Source: Pseudomonadota bacterium
GTDB taxonomy: Bacteria; Pseudomonadota; Gammaproteobacteria; Burkholderiales; Thiobacillaceae
DNA: 8,394 bases
Assembly: GCA_021847385.1 (NCBI GenBank)
Contig: JAJZTV010000079.1
Location: forward strand, 1 to 8,394
Direction of reading: 5' to 3'
This document shows positions 1 to 6,906 of the stretch, piece by piece (within the stretch, counting starts at the first letter, position 1; the number at the start of each line of letters is the position of its first letter). The notes beneath the pieces were generated by a model, which was not told where the DNA came from, did not search any database, and saw only the letters and a list, made by a program, of their open reading frames with translations. The position numbers and the translations under genes were made by a program.

Positions 1-420
1 CCAGACGGCGCTGTCGAGCGGGTTGCCGCCGGCCGGCACGATGACGAGCTGCAGCGTGTAGCTGCCGTTGGGCAGGCTGGACGGTAAGGTGAGGCTATAG
101 AAATTGGCGGCATTCAGGTCGGCGAGGCTGAATTTGCTGGCAATCGGCGTGGCCGAGCCGGCCCACTGCAGGCTCGCGTTGAGGTAGACCGTGACGCCCT
201 GCGGCGTGCGTAGCGATAAGTAAAGATCGGCCGAGATGCCTTGGTCGCTACCGGCGCCGACGATGGCGGATAGCTTGAGGCTGTCGCCGGTGTGGTAGCT
301 GGATTGATTGGTGCTGATGCTGGCGCCGGCCGCGTAGGCGCTGCCGCTGGGTGCTGCGAACAAGGCCAAGCACAGCAAGGCGCAACAAGCGCGGAAAAAA
401 GCGGCGATCAATCGTTGCAT
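1..420 (-). CDS. Secreted protein of unknown function, N-terminal part only
   Basis: An open frame without any stop runs from an ATG at 420 (minus strand) to the window edge, giving 140 codons; the C-terminus lies outside the window. Residues 1-30 look like a Sec signal peptide: basic start (MQR), hydrophobic core around residues 12-23, and an A-Y-A/A cleavage site near residue 30. No lipobox precedes Cys17. The mature part begins with ...TNQSSYHTGDSLKLSAIV, then ADLYLSLRTPQGVTVYL. This is the beta-strand pattern of Ig-like extracellular modules ('gD.l.l...aDlYv.l..P.G') that often occur in large bacterial surface or secreted proteins. I do not recognise a specific family. A Shine-Dalgarno GAGGT (complement of 427-431) lies 6 bases before the ATG and supports the start. 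It is divergent from the riboflavin operon, with no obvious functional link. Confidence 0.75.
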   Translation of the reverse strand, partial: MQRLIAAFFRACCALLCLALFAAPSGSAYAAGASISTNQSSYHTGDSLKLSAIVGAGSDQGISADLYLSLRTPQGVTVYLNASLQWAGSATPIASKFSLADLNAANFYSLTLPSSLPNGSYTLQLVIVPAGGNPLDSAVW

Positions 421-528
421 GATGCGACCTCGGCAAGAGACCTGGATTGGTTCAGCTTAGGCCTTTCCACATGCTAGGGCAATTTCCCATGGCGGCTTGG
501 TCTTGGCGGCTGGCTTTGAACAGCCCAA

Positions 529-568
529 GGGCCGGATCGGCTAGAATAGCGGCCCTTTCCTCTTTTTT
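529..568 (+). terminator. Terminator-like hairpin plus T-tract in the ribE leader
   Basis: AAGGGCCG (527-534) is complementary to CGGCCCTT (550-557), giving an 8-bp GC-rich stem with a 15-base loop. It is followed by a pyrimidine tract ending in six Ts (563-568). This is the shape of a rho-independent terminator reading in the plus direction, yet no plus-strand gene ends upstream. It is either a leader attenuator of the rib operon, if transcription starts upstream of 527, or a fortuitous palindrome. A -10-like TAGAAT lies in the loop, and both roles cannot hold for the same transcript. Confidence 0.35.
542..547 (+). promoter_or_regulatory. Possible -10 element for the ribE operon
   Basis: TAGAAT differs from TATAAT at one position and would place the transcription start near 554, about 29 bases before the ribE ATG. 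No good -35 sits at 16-18 bases: TTGAAC at 516-521 is 20 bases away. The call is therefore weak. Confidence 0.3.
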
Positions 569-582
569 GCGGTAGCCGCGCT

Positions 583-1191
583 ATGTTCACCGGCATCATT
601 CAAGCGGTCGGTCATATCCAGCAGCTGTCGGAGCGCGCGGGCGGCGATGCGCGTGTGACGATTGCCGCTGGCGGACTCGACCTTTCCGACGTGGTTTTGG
701 GCGATTCCATTGCGGCGAACGGCGTCTGCCTGACCGTGGTGGAGAAAACCGCCGAGCATTACGGCGTCGACGTTTCGGCCGAGACCTTCGCCTGCACCGT
801 CGGTTTTGCGCCGGGCGAACCGGTCAACCTGGAGAAGGCCTTGCGCCTGGCCGACCGCTTGGGCGGCCATATCGTGTCGGGCCATGTCGATGGCGTCGGC
901 CAGGTGGTTCGATTCGAATCGGTGGGCGAGAGTTGGCGGCTGGATATCCATGCACCGCACAAGCTGGCCAAGTACATCGCGGCCAAGGGTTCGATCGCGG
1001 TAAACGGGGCGAGCCTGACGGTGAACCGCATCCATGGCGAGGAGTTCTCCATCAATCTGATCCCGCATACCCTTGAGCACACCATGTTCAAGCATCTCAA
1101 GGCCGGCAGCCGGGTGAACCTGGAGGTGGACATGTTGGCGCGCTATGCGGAACGTCTGCTCGCTTATACCAACCATACGGACAAAGACTAA
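583..1191 (+). CDS. ribE: Riboflavin synthase, alpha subunit
   Basis: This enzyme catalyses the last step of riboflavin synthesis, the dismutation of two 6,7-dimethyl-8-ribityllumazine molecules to riboflavin and the pyrimidine intermediate, in the cytosol. The 202-residue length is typical. It starts with the hallmark MFTGII. Two homologous barrels are visible: repeat 1 has NGVCLTV (46-52), and repeat 2 begins GGHIVSGHVDG (94-104) and has the matching NGASLTV (141-147). His101, Cys49 and Ser144 lie where the E. coli enzyme has functionally important His, Cys and Ser residues. The ATG at 583 is fixed by the conserved N-terminus, but almost no Shine-Dalgarno precedes it. It is the first gene of the operon, and its TAA shares its last base with the ATG of the next gene (TAATG), which implies translational coupling. 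The name ribC is also used for this gene. Confidence 0.97.
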   Translation: MFTGIIQAVGHIQQLSERAGGDARVTIAAGGLDLSDVVLGDSIAANGVCLTVVEKTAEHYGVDVSAETFACTVGFAPGEPVNLEKALRLADRLGGHIVSGHVDGVGQVVRFESVGESWRLDIHAPHKLAKYIAAKGSIAVNGASLTVNRIHGEEFSINLIPHTLEHTMFKHLKAGSRVNLEVDMLARYAERLLAYTNHTDKD

Positions 1192-2279
1192 TGAGCTTAG
1201 CCCCTATCGAAGACATCATCGCCGACTTCAAGGCCGGCAAAATGGTCATCCTGGTCGACGAGGAAGACCGCGAGAACGAGGGCGACCTGGTGCTGGCGGC
1301 CGATTTCGTCACGCCGGAGGCGATCAATTTCATGGCCAAGTACGGTCGCGGCCTGATCTGCCTGACCCTGACCGAGGACCGCTGCCAGCAGTTGGGTCTG
1401 GGCTTGATGGTGGACAAGAACCGGGCGCCGCTGGGCACCGCGTTCACGGTGTCGATCGAGGCAGCGCGCGGCGTCACCACCGGCATCTCGGCGGCCGACC
1501 GGGCGGTGACAATCCAGGCCGCGGTCGCGCGTGACGCCAAGCCGACGGATATCGTGATGCCCGGCCACATCTTCCCGCTGATGGCCCAGGCCGGCGGCGT
1601 ACTCAAGCGCGCCGGCCATACCGAGGCCGGTTGCGACCTCGGCCTGCTCGCCGGGCTGACCCCGGCGGCGGTGATCTGCGAGATTCTCAAAGACGACGGC
1701 ACCATGGCCAGGTTGCCCGATCTGGTCGAGTTCGGTAAGGAACACGGCCTCAAGATCGGTGCCATCGCCGACTTGATCCACTATCGCGGTAAGACCGAGA
1801 AGCTGGTCGAGCGCGTGGCCGACAAGCCGGTGCAGACGCCGTATGGCCCGTTCCAGTTGGTGGCCTTCCGCGACAAGACCGCGGGCGAGACCCATCTGGT
1901 CATGGTCAAGGGCAAGCCGGCGCCGGATCGGGAAACCTTGGTGCGGGTGCACGAGCCGATCTCGGTGCTGGACTTTCTCGACGCCGGCACCGGCCATTCC
2001 TGGACCATGGATGCGGCGATGAAGACGCTGGCCCAGGCGGAATGCGGCGTGATGGTGCTGTTGCACCGGCCGGAGACGGGTGACGACTTGCTCGATCGCT
2101 TGTCGAACGAGCCCAAGCCGGCGGCGAAGATCGATCTGCGCAATTACGGTATCGGCGCCCAGATATTGAAGGACCTGGGCGTGGGCAAGATGCGCATCAT
2201 GGCTCATCCGAGGAAGATGCCGTCGATGACGGGCTTCGATCTCGAGGTGACAGGTTATATGGAACAACAGGGAGGTTGA
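1191..2279 (+). CDS. ribBA: 3,4-dihydroxy-2-butanone-4-phosphate synthase with degenerate GTP cyclohydrolase II-like domain (RibBX type)
   Basis: The N-terminal half (about 1-200) is a complete DHBP synthase, which converts ribulose 5-phosphate to the four-carbon precursor of the lumazine ring. The metal- and substrate-binding DEEDRENEGDL (23-33), GHIFPL (125-130) and RAGHTEAGCDL (140-150) are all present. The C-terminal half (about 206-358) aligns in outline with GTP cyclohydrolase II (TPYGPFQ..., VRVHEPI, NYGIGAQILKDLGV at 319-331). It lacks the zinc-binding C-x10-C-x-C segment: after HEPISVLDFLD there is no cysteine until Cys285. The EGRGIGL active-site segment is also missing. This half should be inactive as a cyclohydrolase. 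Such proteins are known in proteobacteria as RibBX, and a separate ribA is then expected elsewhere in the genome. The 362-residue length is normal for RibBA. It starts within the ribE stop codon without a clear Shine-Dalgarno. Confidence 0.93.
   Translation: MSLAPIEDIIADFKAGKMVILVDEEDRENEGDLVLAADFVTPEAINFMAKYGRGLICLTLTEDRCQQLGLGLMVDKNRAPLGTAFTVSIEAARGVTTGISAADRAVTIQAAVARDAKPTDIVMPGHIFPLMAQAGGVLKRAGHTEAGCDLGLLAGLTPAAVICEILKDDGTMARLPDLVEFGKEHGLKIGAIADLIHYRGKTEKLVERVADKPVQTPYGPFQLVAFRDKTAGETHLVMVKGKPAPDRETLVRVHEPISVLDFLDAGTGHSWTMDAAMKTLAQAECGVMVLLHRPETGDDLLDRLSNEPKPAAKIDLRNYGIGAQILKDLGVGKMRIMAHPRKMPSMTGFDLEVTGYMEQQGG
2271..2276 (+). promoter_or_regulatory. Strong ribosome binding site of ribH
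   Basis: GGAGGT lies in the last codons of ribBA and runs into its TGA, 4 bases before the ribH ATG at 2281. This is the strongest ribosome binding site in the rib cluster. It would allow RibH, which forms large multimeric shells in many bacteria, to be made in excess over RibE and RibBA. Confidence 0.7.
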
Positions 2280-2280
2280 G

Positions 2281-2748
2281 ATGGCACGCTACGACAATAT
2301 TTGCGAATACGACATCGATCTGGACGGCAAAGGCATCCGGGTCGGCATCGTCATGAGCCGCTTCAACATCGACATCTGCGAGGGCCTGTTGTCGGCCTGC
2401 ACGGCGGAGTTGATCAAGCTCGGCGTGGCCGAGTCCGCCATCTGCATTGCCACCGTGCCGGGCGCGCTGGAGATTCCGCTGGTGTTGAAGAAGATGGCGG
2501 CGACCGGCAAGTACGATGCGCTGATCGCCTTGGGTGCGGTGGTGCGCGGCGACACCTATCACTTCGAAGTGGTGTCCAATGAGATGGCCAGTGGCATCAT
2601 GCGCGCGACGCTGGATACCGGCCTGCCGATTGCGAACGGCGTGCTGACTACCGACACCGAGGATCAGGCCCTCCATCGCATGTCCGAGAAGGGCAGCGAC
2701 ACCGCGAAGGTGGTGGTCGAGCTGGTCAATCTGTTCAAGGCGCTTTGA
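2281..2748 (+). CDS. ribH: 6,7-dimethyl-8-ribityllumazine synthase
   Basis: RibH condenses 5-amino-6-ribitylaminouracil with the DHBP made by the preceding gene's product, giving the substrate of RibE. The 155-residue protein has the family landmarks in order: substrate-binding SRFN (26-29), VPGALEIP (59-66), IALGAVVRGDTYHFE (82-96) with the expected catalytic His94, and GVLTTDTEDQA (120-130) followed by Arg133, the expected phosphate-binding arginine. The residues after the His read EVV rather than the commoner D-Y-V, a mild variation. The ATG at 2281 is set by the strong upstream GGAGGT. Its TGA overlaps the nusB ATG by one base (TGATG). Confidence 0.97.
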   Translation: MARYDNICEYDIDLDGKGIRVGIVMSRFNIDICEGLLSACTAELIKLGVAESAICIATVPGALEIPLVLKKMAATGKYDALIALGAVVRGDTYHFEVVSNEMASGIMRATLDTGLPIANGVLTTDTEDQALHRMSEKGSDTAKVVVELVNLFKAL

Positions 2749-3191
2749 TGGCTCAGACAAGAGGCAATCGCCGCATCGCTCGCGAGTTGGTCTTGCGCGC
2801 CTTGTATCAATGGCAACTGACTGGGGACGATTACGCCAAACTGCTGGTGCAGGCCGAAGAGGCCGAGGAGTACCCGCAGGCCAACACGGTCTTCTTGAAG
2901 GGGTTGCTCGACGGCATCCTGAAAGAAGCGGCTATGTTGGATGCGGCCTTGGCGCCGCATCTGGACCGCAAGGTGGAAGAGTTGTCGCCAATCGAGCACG
3001 GCGTGCTGCTGCTCGGCGCTTACGAGCTGAGCCACAGCCTGGACGTGCCCTACAAGGTTGCGATCAACGAAGCGGTGGAACTAGCCAAGCGCTATGGCGG
3101 CACCGACGGCCACAAGTTCGTCAACGGCGTGCTCGACAAGCTCGCCAAGGAAACCCGGCAGGTGGAAATCCAGGCGCAAGGGAAGCGCTGA
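2748..3191 (+). CDS. nusB: Transcription antitermination factor NusB
   Basis: NusB binds boxA RNA together with NusE/S10 and takes part in rRNA antitermination. The 147-residue all-helical protein shows the N-terminal RRIARELVLRALYQWQ (8-23), LSPIEHGVLLLGAYEL (79-94) and the highly conserved VPYKVAINEAVELAKRYG (100-117) with GTDGHKFVNGVLDKLA (118-133). I choose the ATG at 2748 over an in-frame TTG three bases earlier, because AAGG at 2737-2740 is then 7 bases away and the TGATG overlap with ribH is a common coupling. Placement directly after ribH is very common in proteobacteria. Confidence 0.96.
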   Translation: MAQTRGNRRIARELVLRALYQWQLTGDDYAKLLVQAEEAEEYPQANTVFLKGLLDGILKEAAMLDAALAPHLDRKVEELSPIEHGVLLLGAYELSHSLDVPYKVAINEAVELAKRYGGTDGHKFVNGVLDKLAKETRQVEIQAQGKR

Positions 3192-3195
3192 AAGG
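3190..3195 (+). promoter_or_regulatory. Ribosome binding site that sets the thiL start
   Basis: GAAAGG overlaps the nusB stop codon and lies 7 bases before a GTG at 3203. It supports that GTG over a TTG at 3197, which would be only one base from the site, and over the much longer open frame that overlaps nusB. Confidence 0.5.
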
Positions 3196-3202
3196 CTTGC
3201 GC

Positions 3203-4165
3203 GTGGCCTCCGAGTTCGACCTCATCGCCCGCTACTTCACCCGTCCCGCTCCCTCGGCCCGACTCGGCGTCGGCGACGACGCCGCGCTGATCGCACCCCA
3301 ACCCGGTTTTGAACTGGCCGTCTCGGCCGACATGCTGGTAGCGGGCACCCACTTTTTGCCCGATGCCGATCCGCTCGCCTTGGGCCACAAGGCGCTGGCG
3401 GTGAACCTGTCGGATATGGCGGCGATGGGTGCGCGGCCACGTTGGGCCTTGTTATCGCTGGCCTTACCGCAAGCGGACGAGGCTTGGCTGGAACAATTCA
3501 GCAGCGGTTTTTTGGCGCTGGCGGCCGAGTACGACGTCGATCTGATCGGCGGCGACACCACGCGCGGGCCGCTCAATCTCTCGGTCACCATCCTGGGCGA
3601 GGTCGAGGCCGGCCGGGCCCTGCGCCGCGATGCGGCCAAGGCAGGCGACGCGATCTGGGTATCGGGCGAGCTGGGCGGCGCGGCGCTGGGTCTGCAGCAC
3701 CTGCTGGGCGAGCGGCAATTGCCGCCGGCCGAGGCGGCGGCCTGCCTGGCGCGGCTGCATCGGCCATCGCCCCGCGTCGCTTTGGGTTGCGCGCTGATCG
3801 GCCTGGCCCACGCCTGCATCGACATTTCCGACGGCCTGCTCGCCGACCTCGGCCATATCCTGGAGCGCTCAAACCTGGGCGCGGAGATCCGCTTGGCCGA
3901 GCTGCCGCTGGCCGCTGCCGTGGCCGGTCGATTGGACGAGCCTTGGGCCTTGTGCGCGGCCTTGGCCGGCGGCGACGATTACGAGCTCTGCTTCACTGCG
4001 CCGGCCGAGCGTGCCGAGGCGATCCGCGCCGCCGCCGCGGCGGCCGGCGTGCCGGTCGCCTGCCTCGGCCGCATCACGGCCGAGGTAGGGCTGAAACTGC
4101 TCGATGCCGAGGGGCGGTCCATGCCGCTGCATGAAACCGGCTTCGATCACTTCGCGGGGCGCTGA
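3203..4165 (+). CDS. thiL: Thiamine-monophosphate kinase
   Basis: ThiL phosphorylates thiamine monophosphate to thiamine diphosphate with ATP, the last step of cofactor synthesis. From the GTG at 3203 the protein is 320 residues, the usual length, and begins (V/M)ASEFDLIARYF, the family's N-terminus. Motifs in order are LGVGDDAAL (21-29, ATP/Mg), SADMLVAGTHF (41-51), GHKALAVNLSDMAAMGA (61-77), DLIGGDTTRG (113-122), CIDISDGLLADLGHI (205-219) and GGDDYELCF (256-264). The aspartates that bind Mg are intact. The open frame continues upstream to 2810, but that part is antiparallel-free shadow coding inside nusB and has no ThiL similarity. It lies 11 bases downstream of nusB in the same transcription unit. 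Confidence 0.96.
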   Translation: MASEFDLIARYFTRPAPSARLGVGDDAALIAPQPGFELAVSADMLVAGTHFLPDADPLALGHKALAVNLSDMAAMGARPRWALLSLALPQADEAWLEQFSSGFLALAAEYDVDLIGGDTTRGPLNLSVTILGEVEAGRALRRDAAKAGDAIWVSGELGGAALGLQHLLGERQLPPAEAAACLARLHRPSPRVALGCALIGLAHACIDISDGLLADLGHILERSNLGAEIRLAELPLAAAVAGRLDEPWALCAALAGGDDYELCFTAPAERAEAIRAAAAAAGVPVACLGRITAEVGLKLLDAEGRSMPLHETGFDHFAGR

Positions 4166-4166
4166 G

Positions 4167-4637
4167 ATGCAGGCCGATTGGCGCTTCGTTCGCGCCCATC
4201 CTGCCCACTTTCTGGCCTTTGGCTTTGGCAGTGGCCTCGCGCCGAAGGCGCCGGGCACTGCTGGCACCCTGGTCGCGCTGCCGCTCTATTTCCTGTTGCT
4301 GCCGCTCGGCCCATGGTATTGGCTGGCCGTCGCGCTGATGCTGCTCGTCGGTGTCTGGGCCTGTGGGGTGGCCGGGCGCGCCCTGGGTGTGCACGACCAC
4401 GGTGGCATCGTCTGGGACGAGATCGCGGCCTTTCTGCTGGTGCTACCGTTCGCGCCGCAGCATTTCATCGGTTATGCGCTGGCCTTCGGCCTGTTCCGTC
4501 TGTTCGATATCTGGAAGCCGTTCCCGATCCGCTGGTTCGACCGCCAGGTGCCGGGCGGGCTGGGCGTGATGCTGGACGACCTGTTGGCGGCAGGCTATGC
4601 CATCCTATGCTTGATGGGGGTGGCGACATGGCTGTGA
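4167..4637 (+). CDS. pgpA: Phosphatidylglycerophosphatase A
   Basis: PgpA dephosphorylates phosphatidylglycerophosphate to phosphatidylglycerol in the inner membrane. From the ATG at 4167 it is 156 residues, as expected for the family. It has HFLAFGFGSGLAPKAPGTAG (14-33), the acidic HDHGGIVWDEIAAF (76-89) and FDIWKPFPIRWFDRQVPGG (113-131) followed by MLDDLLAA (135-142). Hydrophobic segments around 33-48, 51-70, 86-110 and 136-155 fit a small polytopic membrane protein. The start is one base after the thiL TGA; an in-frame ATG at 4104 inside thiL is rejected because the family N-terminus begins close to residue 1 of the shorter form. Its end overlaps the next gene by 10 bases. Confidence 0.95.
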   Translation: MQADWRFVRAHPAHFLAFGFGSGLAPKAPGTAGTLVALPLYFLLLPLGPWYWLAVALMLLVGVWACGVAGRALGVHDHGGIVWDEIAAFLLVLPFAPQHFIGYALAFGLFRLFDIWKPFPIRWFDRQVPGGLGVMLDDLLAAGYAILCLMGVATWL

Positions 4638-5119
4638 ACGAACTGGAAACGCTGGCGGCGCGGTTGGGCGAGGCGCTGTTGGCGCGCGGTTGGCAATTGG
4701 CCGCGGCCGAGTCCTGCACCGGCGGCTGGGTGGCCCAGGCGGCCACCGCCATCGCCGGCAGTTCCAATTGGTTCGACCGCGGCTTCGTCACCTACAGCAA
4801 CGAGGCCAAACAGGACATGCTGGGCGTGCAAGCGGCGACCCTGGCCGCGCACGGCGCGGTGAGCGAGGCGGTGGTGCGCGAGATGGTCGCCGGTGCCCTG
4901 GCCCGCAGCCGGGCCGATCTCGCCCTGGCGATCAGCGGCATCGCCGGGCCGGCCGGCGGTAGCGCGGAGAAGCCGGTGGGCACGGTCTGGATCGCCTGGG
5001 GGCTACGCGCTGGCCCGCAGCGGGCGCAGCGCTTTCACTTCGACGGCGATCGGGCCGAGGTGCGGTGCCAATCGGTGGCCGCCGCCCTGCAGGGTGCCTT
5101 GCAACTGTTGCAGGCCTGA
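4628..5119 (+). CDS. pncC: Nicotinamide-nucleotide amidohydrolase (CinA C-terminal domain family)
   Basis: PncC deamidates nicotinamide mononucleotide to nicotinate mononucleotide in pyridine nucleotide recycling. The 163-residue protein is the stand-alone CinA C-terminal domain, without the N-terminal COG1058 half found in full CinA. Key motifs are AAESCTGGW (26-34) with the presumed catalytic Ser29, TYSNEAK (55-61) with Tyr56 and Lys61, and AISGIAGPAGGSAEKPVGTV (101-120). The start ATG lies inside the end of pgpA, after a G-rich stretch at 4616-4623 that can serve as Shine-Dalgarno. In related genomes, as I recall, this gene is commonly the immediate neighbour of recA; here two other genes lie between them. 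It is often annotated cinA. Confidence 0.94.
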   Translation: MAVNELETLAARLGEALLARGWQLAAAESCTGGWVAQAATAIAGSSNWFDRGFVTYSNEAKQDMLGVQAATLAAHGAVSEAVVREMVAGALARSRADLALAISGIAGPAGGSAEKPVGTVWIAWGLRAGPQRAQRFHFDGDRAEVRCQSVAAALQGALQLLQA

Positions 5120-5141
5120 ACGGAAACCAAGCGAGCGGATT

Positions 5142-5148
5142 AGGAGGT
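5142..5148 (+). promoter_or_regulatory. Consensus ribosome binding site of the FNT channel gene
   Basis: AGGAGGT is a perfect anti-Shine-Dalgarno match, 4 bases before the ATG at 5153. It decides that start over a GTG at 5147 that lies inside the site itself. Confidence 0.75.
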
Positions 5149-5152
5149 GCCA

Positions 5153-5986
5153 ATGTCGCAGATCTTCGGGTTCGATGCCTTTACCCCCAAAGAAATTGCC
5201 GAGAGGATCGAGACCGTCGGCGTCGCCAAGGCGCGCCTGCCTATGTTGTCCATGATCATGCTCGGTGTGCTGGCGGGTGCCTTCATTGGCCTGGGTGCGC
5301 TTTATTTCATGTTGGTGATATCGGATGCGTCGCTCGGCTTCGCCGCTACGCGGGTGCTGGGGGGTGTGGTTTTTTCTCTGGGGCTGATCCTGGTGGTCGT
5401 GGCCGGGGCCGAACTGTTTACCGGCAATAACCTGCTGGCGATGGCCTGGGCCGATGGCAAGATTTCCACGGCGGAGTTGCTGCGAAACTGGCTGGTCGTT
5501 GCGCTGGCCAACTTCGTGGGGGCGGCGGGGCTGGCCTTGCTGGTGTTCTTGTCGGATCACCCGGAGATGAATCAGGGGCAGCTTGCCCAGCGCTATGTCG
5601 AGATCGCCGCGGCCAAGTGCGCGCTGCCGTTCTGGACGGCCTTTTTCAAGGGCGTGCTGTGCAATGTGCTGGTGTGCATGGCGGTGTGGATGGCCATGGC
5701 CGGGCGCAGCGTGGTCGACAAGGCGGTGGCGATCGTATTTCCGATCTCGGCCTTCGTCGCCGCCGGCTTCGAGCACAGCATCGCCAATATGTACCTCATC
5801 CCGCTCGGTATGCTGTTGAAGGCCTCGGGTGTGGCCGCGGCGAACGCCGATGCACTCGGCTGGTTCGGCTTTGTGCATAACCTGGTGCCGGTGATCCTGG
5901 GTAATCTGGTCGGCGGCAGCGTGCTGGTCGGGCTGGTGTACCACGTGATCTACCGGCGCGGCGCGCGGCAGGCGCAATCACGCTAG
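5153..5986 (+). CDS. Formate/nitrite transporter (FNT) family channel
   Basis: This 277-residue inner-membrane protein belongs to the FNT family of pentameric channels for formate, nitrite and similar small anions. The N-terminal FGFDAFTPKEIAERIE (5-20) is the usual cytosolic helix. Six hydrophobic segments follow, at about 31-55, 64-87, 109-133, 159-183, 190-204 and 240-266. GAELFTGN (85-92) is the family's conserved pore loop. FFKGVLCNVLVCMAVW (164-179) and GFEHSIANMY (205-214) contain Lys166 and His208, equivalent to the pore Lys and His of E. coli FocA. The sequence reads closer to FocA/FdhC-type formate channels than to NirC, but substrate cannot be settled. It lies 33 bases after pncC with no visible terminator between, so it may be co-transcribed. 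No formate dehydrogenase or nitrite reductase gene is in the window. Its TAG overlaps the stop of the convergent gene. Confidence 0.92.
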   Translation: MSQIFGFDAFTPKEIAERIETVGVAKARLPMLSMIMLGVLAGAFIGLGALYFMLVISDASLGFAATRVLGGVVFSLGLILVVVAGAELFTGNNLLAMAWADGKISTAELLRNWLVVALANFVGAAGLALLVFLSDHPEMNQGQLAQRYVEIAAAKCALPFWTAFFKGVLCNVLVCMAVWMAMAGRSVVDKAVAIVFPISAFVAAGFEHSIANMYLIPLGMLLKASGVAAANADALGWFGFVHNLVPVILGNLVGGSVLVGLVYHVIYRRGARQAQSR

Positions 5987-6873
5987 CGAAAGGCCCAGGC
6001 GGCGAACGGCTCGATCTCGTCGCGGTTGAGTAGCATCAGCTGGTAGGCGTTGGGGTTGAGCGAATGGTCGGGCGTGGTGTCGACGCTCAGGCGCTGCAGG
6101 ACATAGCCGATCAACGCGCGCCGGACCGCGATCTCGATCACCGCGCCCTCGGCGCTGTAATCCAGCAATAGGCTGGCTTGCTTCTGGGCGTCCAGCCCGC
6201 TGTGCGGCCCGAGTTGCAGGGTCACTCTCTCCACCCAATCCTCGTCGTATTCCATGCTCGATTCCGCCGCCGCGTCCAAGCACTGGGCCTGGCCGAAGCG
6301 CGACAGCACGAAGTCGCGGAAGTCGCCGGTGTCTTCGCTGTAGGCGCGCACATGCCAGCGCAGGCCGGTGTCGACCAGGCTGTGCGGTTCGATCAGGCGC
6401 TGGCTTTGGCTGTCGCGGTCGGACAGCGAGCGATACTGCGCCCGCAGCTTCTTGCCGCCGTGGATGGCGCGGGTGATCTGGGCCAACACTTGCTGGCCGG
6501 GCAGCCGGGCCGGCAGGGGCAGGCTGGCAGTGGGCAGGCCATAGATCGAGGTCGAGCCGTAAGGGCCGCCGGCCACCGCCAGGTTGGCCGCGATGACCGG
6601 TAGCACGGCGACGGGGCGCAGGTCGGCGAAGGCGGGGCTGAACTGTTCGGTCGGCACGAAGCCGAAGACGTTGTGGTTGTAGCTGAGGTTGCCCGGCGCC
6701 AGGTCGCCGTAGAGCTTGAGGTCTTTGGTCGCCGCCGGGTCGGACAGGCCGAAGGCGCGGGCGACGTCGCTGCGGCTGACCACGCCGGTGTAGAAGGCCA
6801 TGATCTCGATGTATTGCAGCCGCTGCTGCGTCGCCCATTTCACGTCCAGACGCATTTTCTCTTTGGAAACCAT
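5983..6873 (-). CDS. WYL-domain transcription regulator, BrxR/CapW-like
   Basis: This is a 296-residue regulator encoded on the minus strand. Residues about 1-75 form a winged helix: KWATQQRLQYIEIMAFYTG (12-30), then a helix-turn-helix around VVSRSDVARAFGLSDPAATKD (31-51). A linker leads to a WYL domain at about 128-200, with KKLRAQYRSLS (141-151) and RWHVRAYSEDTGDFRDFVLSR (172-192). The last part (about 213-296) matches the C-terminal WCX-type extension. The pattern RWHVRAY...FRDFVLSR is what I know from the BrxR/CapW group, regulators usually found beside BREX or CBASS defence systems; none is present here. WYL domains bind nucleic-acid or nucleotide ligands, and DriD responds to single-stranded DNA. 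The ATG at 6873 has GGAG 6 bases upstream (complement of 6880-6883). The gene is divergent from recA, with a shared AT-rich control region, and its target is unknown. Confidence 0.88.
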   Translation of the reverse strand: MVSKEKMRLDVKWATQQRLQYIEIMAFYTGVVSRSDVARAFGLSDPAATKDLKLYGDLAPGNLSYNHNVFGFVPTEQFSPAFADLRPVAVLPVIAANLAVAGGPYGSTSIYGLPTASLPLPARLPGQQVLAQITRAIHGGKKLRAQYRSLSDRDSQSQRLIEPHSLVDTGLRWHVRAYSEDTGDFRDFVLSRFGQAQCLDAAAESSMEYDEDWVERVTLQLGPHSGLDAQKQASLLLDYSAEGAVIEIAVRRALIGYVLQRLSVDTTPDHSLNPNAYQLMLLNRDEIEPFAAWAFR

Positions 6874-6906
6874 GACTTACTCCAGTTCGGCCGGCTCGCC
6901 CGGGCG

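Noticed and set aside
421..582. FMN riboswitch (RFN element) upstream of ribE
   Set aside because: The conserved RFN blocks (GGGGCGGGG-like, CCCCACCGGCGGT-like and the ATCCGGTG...GAATCCGG segment) are not present, and the gap is short.
541..1176. Long minus-strand open frames opposite ribE, ribBA, recA and pncC
   Set aside because: They mirror strongly coding GC-rich plus-strand genes, show no recognisable domains, and have compositions typical of antisense shadow frames.
2810..3202. Much longer ThiL with an N-terminal extension of about 130 residues
   Set aside because: The extension lies in another frame of nusB, is rich in Arg/Gly/Ala as shadow frames are in GC-rich DNA, and ThiL similarity begins at the GTG at 3203, which has a ribosome site.
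5120..5152. Terminator between pncC and the FNT channel gene
   Set aside because: The 33-base gap has no stable inverted repeat or T-tract.
5983..6873. BREX or CBASS defence system next to the BrxR/CapW-like regulator
   Set aside because: Neighbours on both sides are an FNT channel and recA-recX; no cyclase, nuclease, methylase or Brx gene is in the window.
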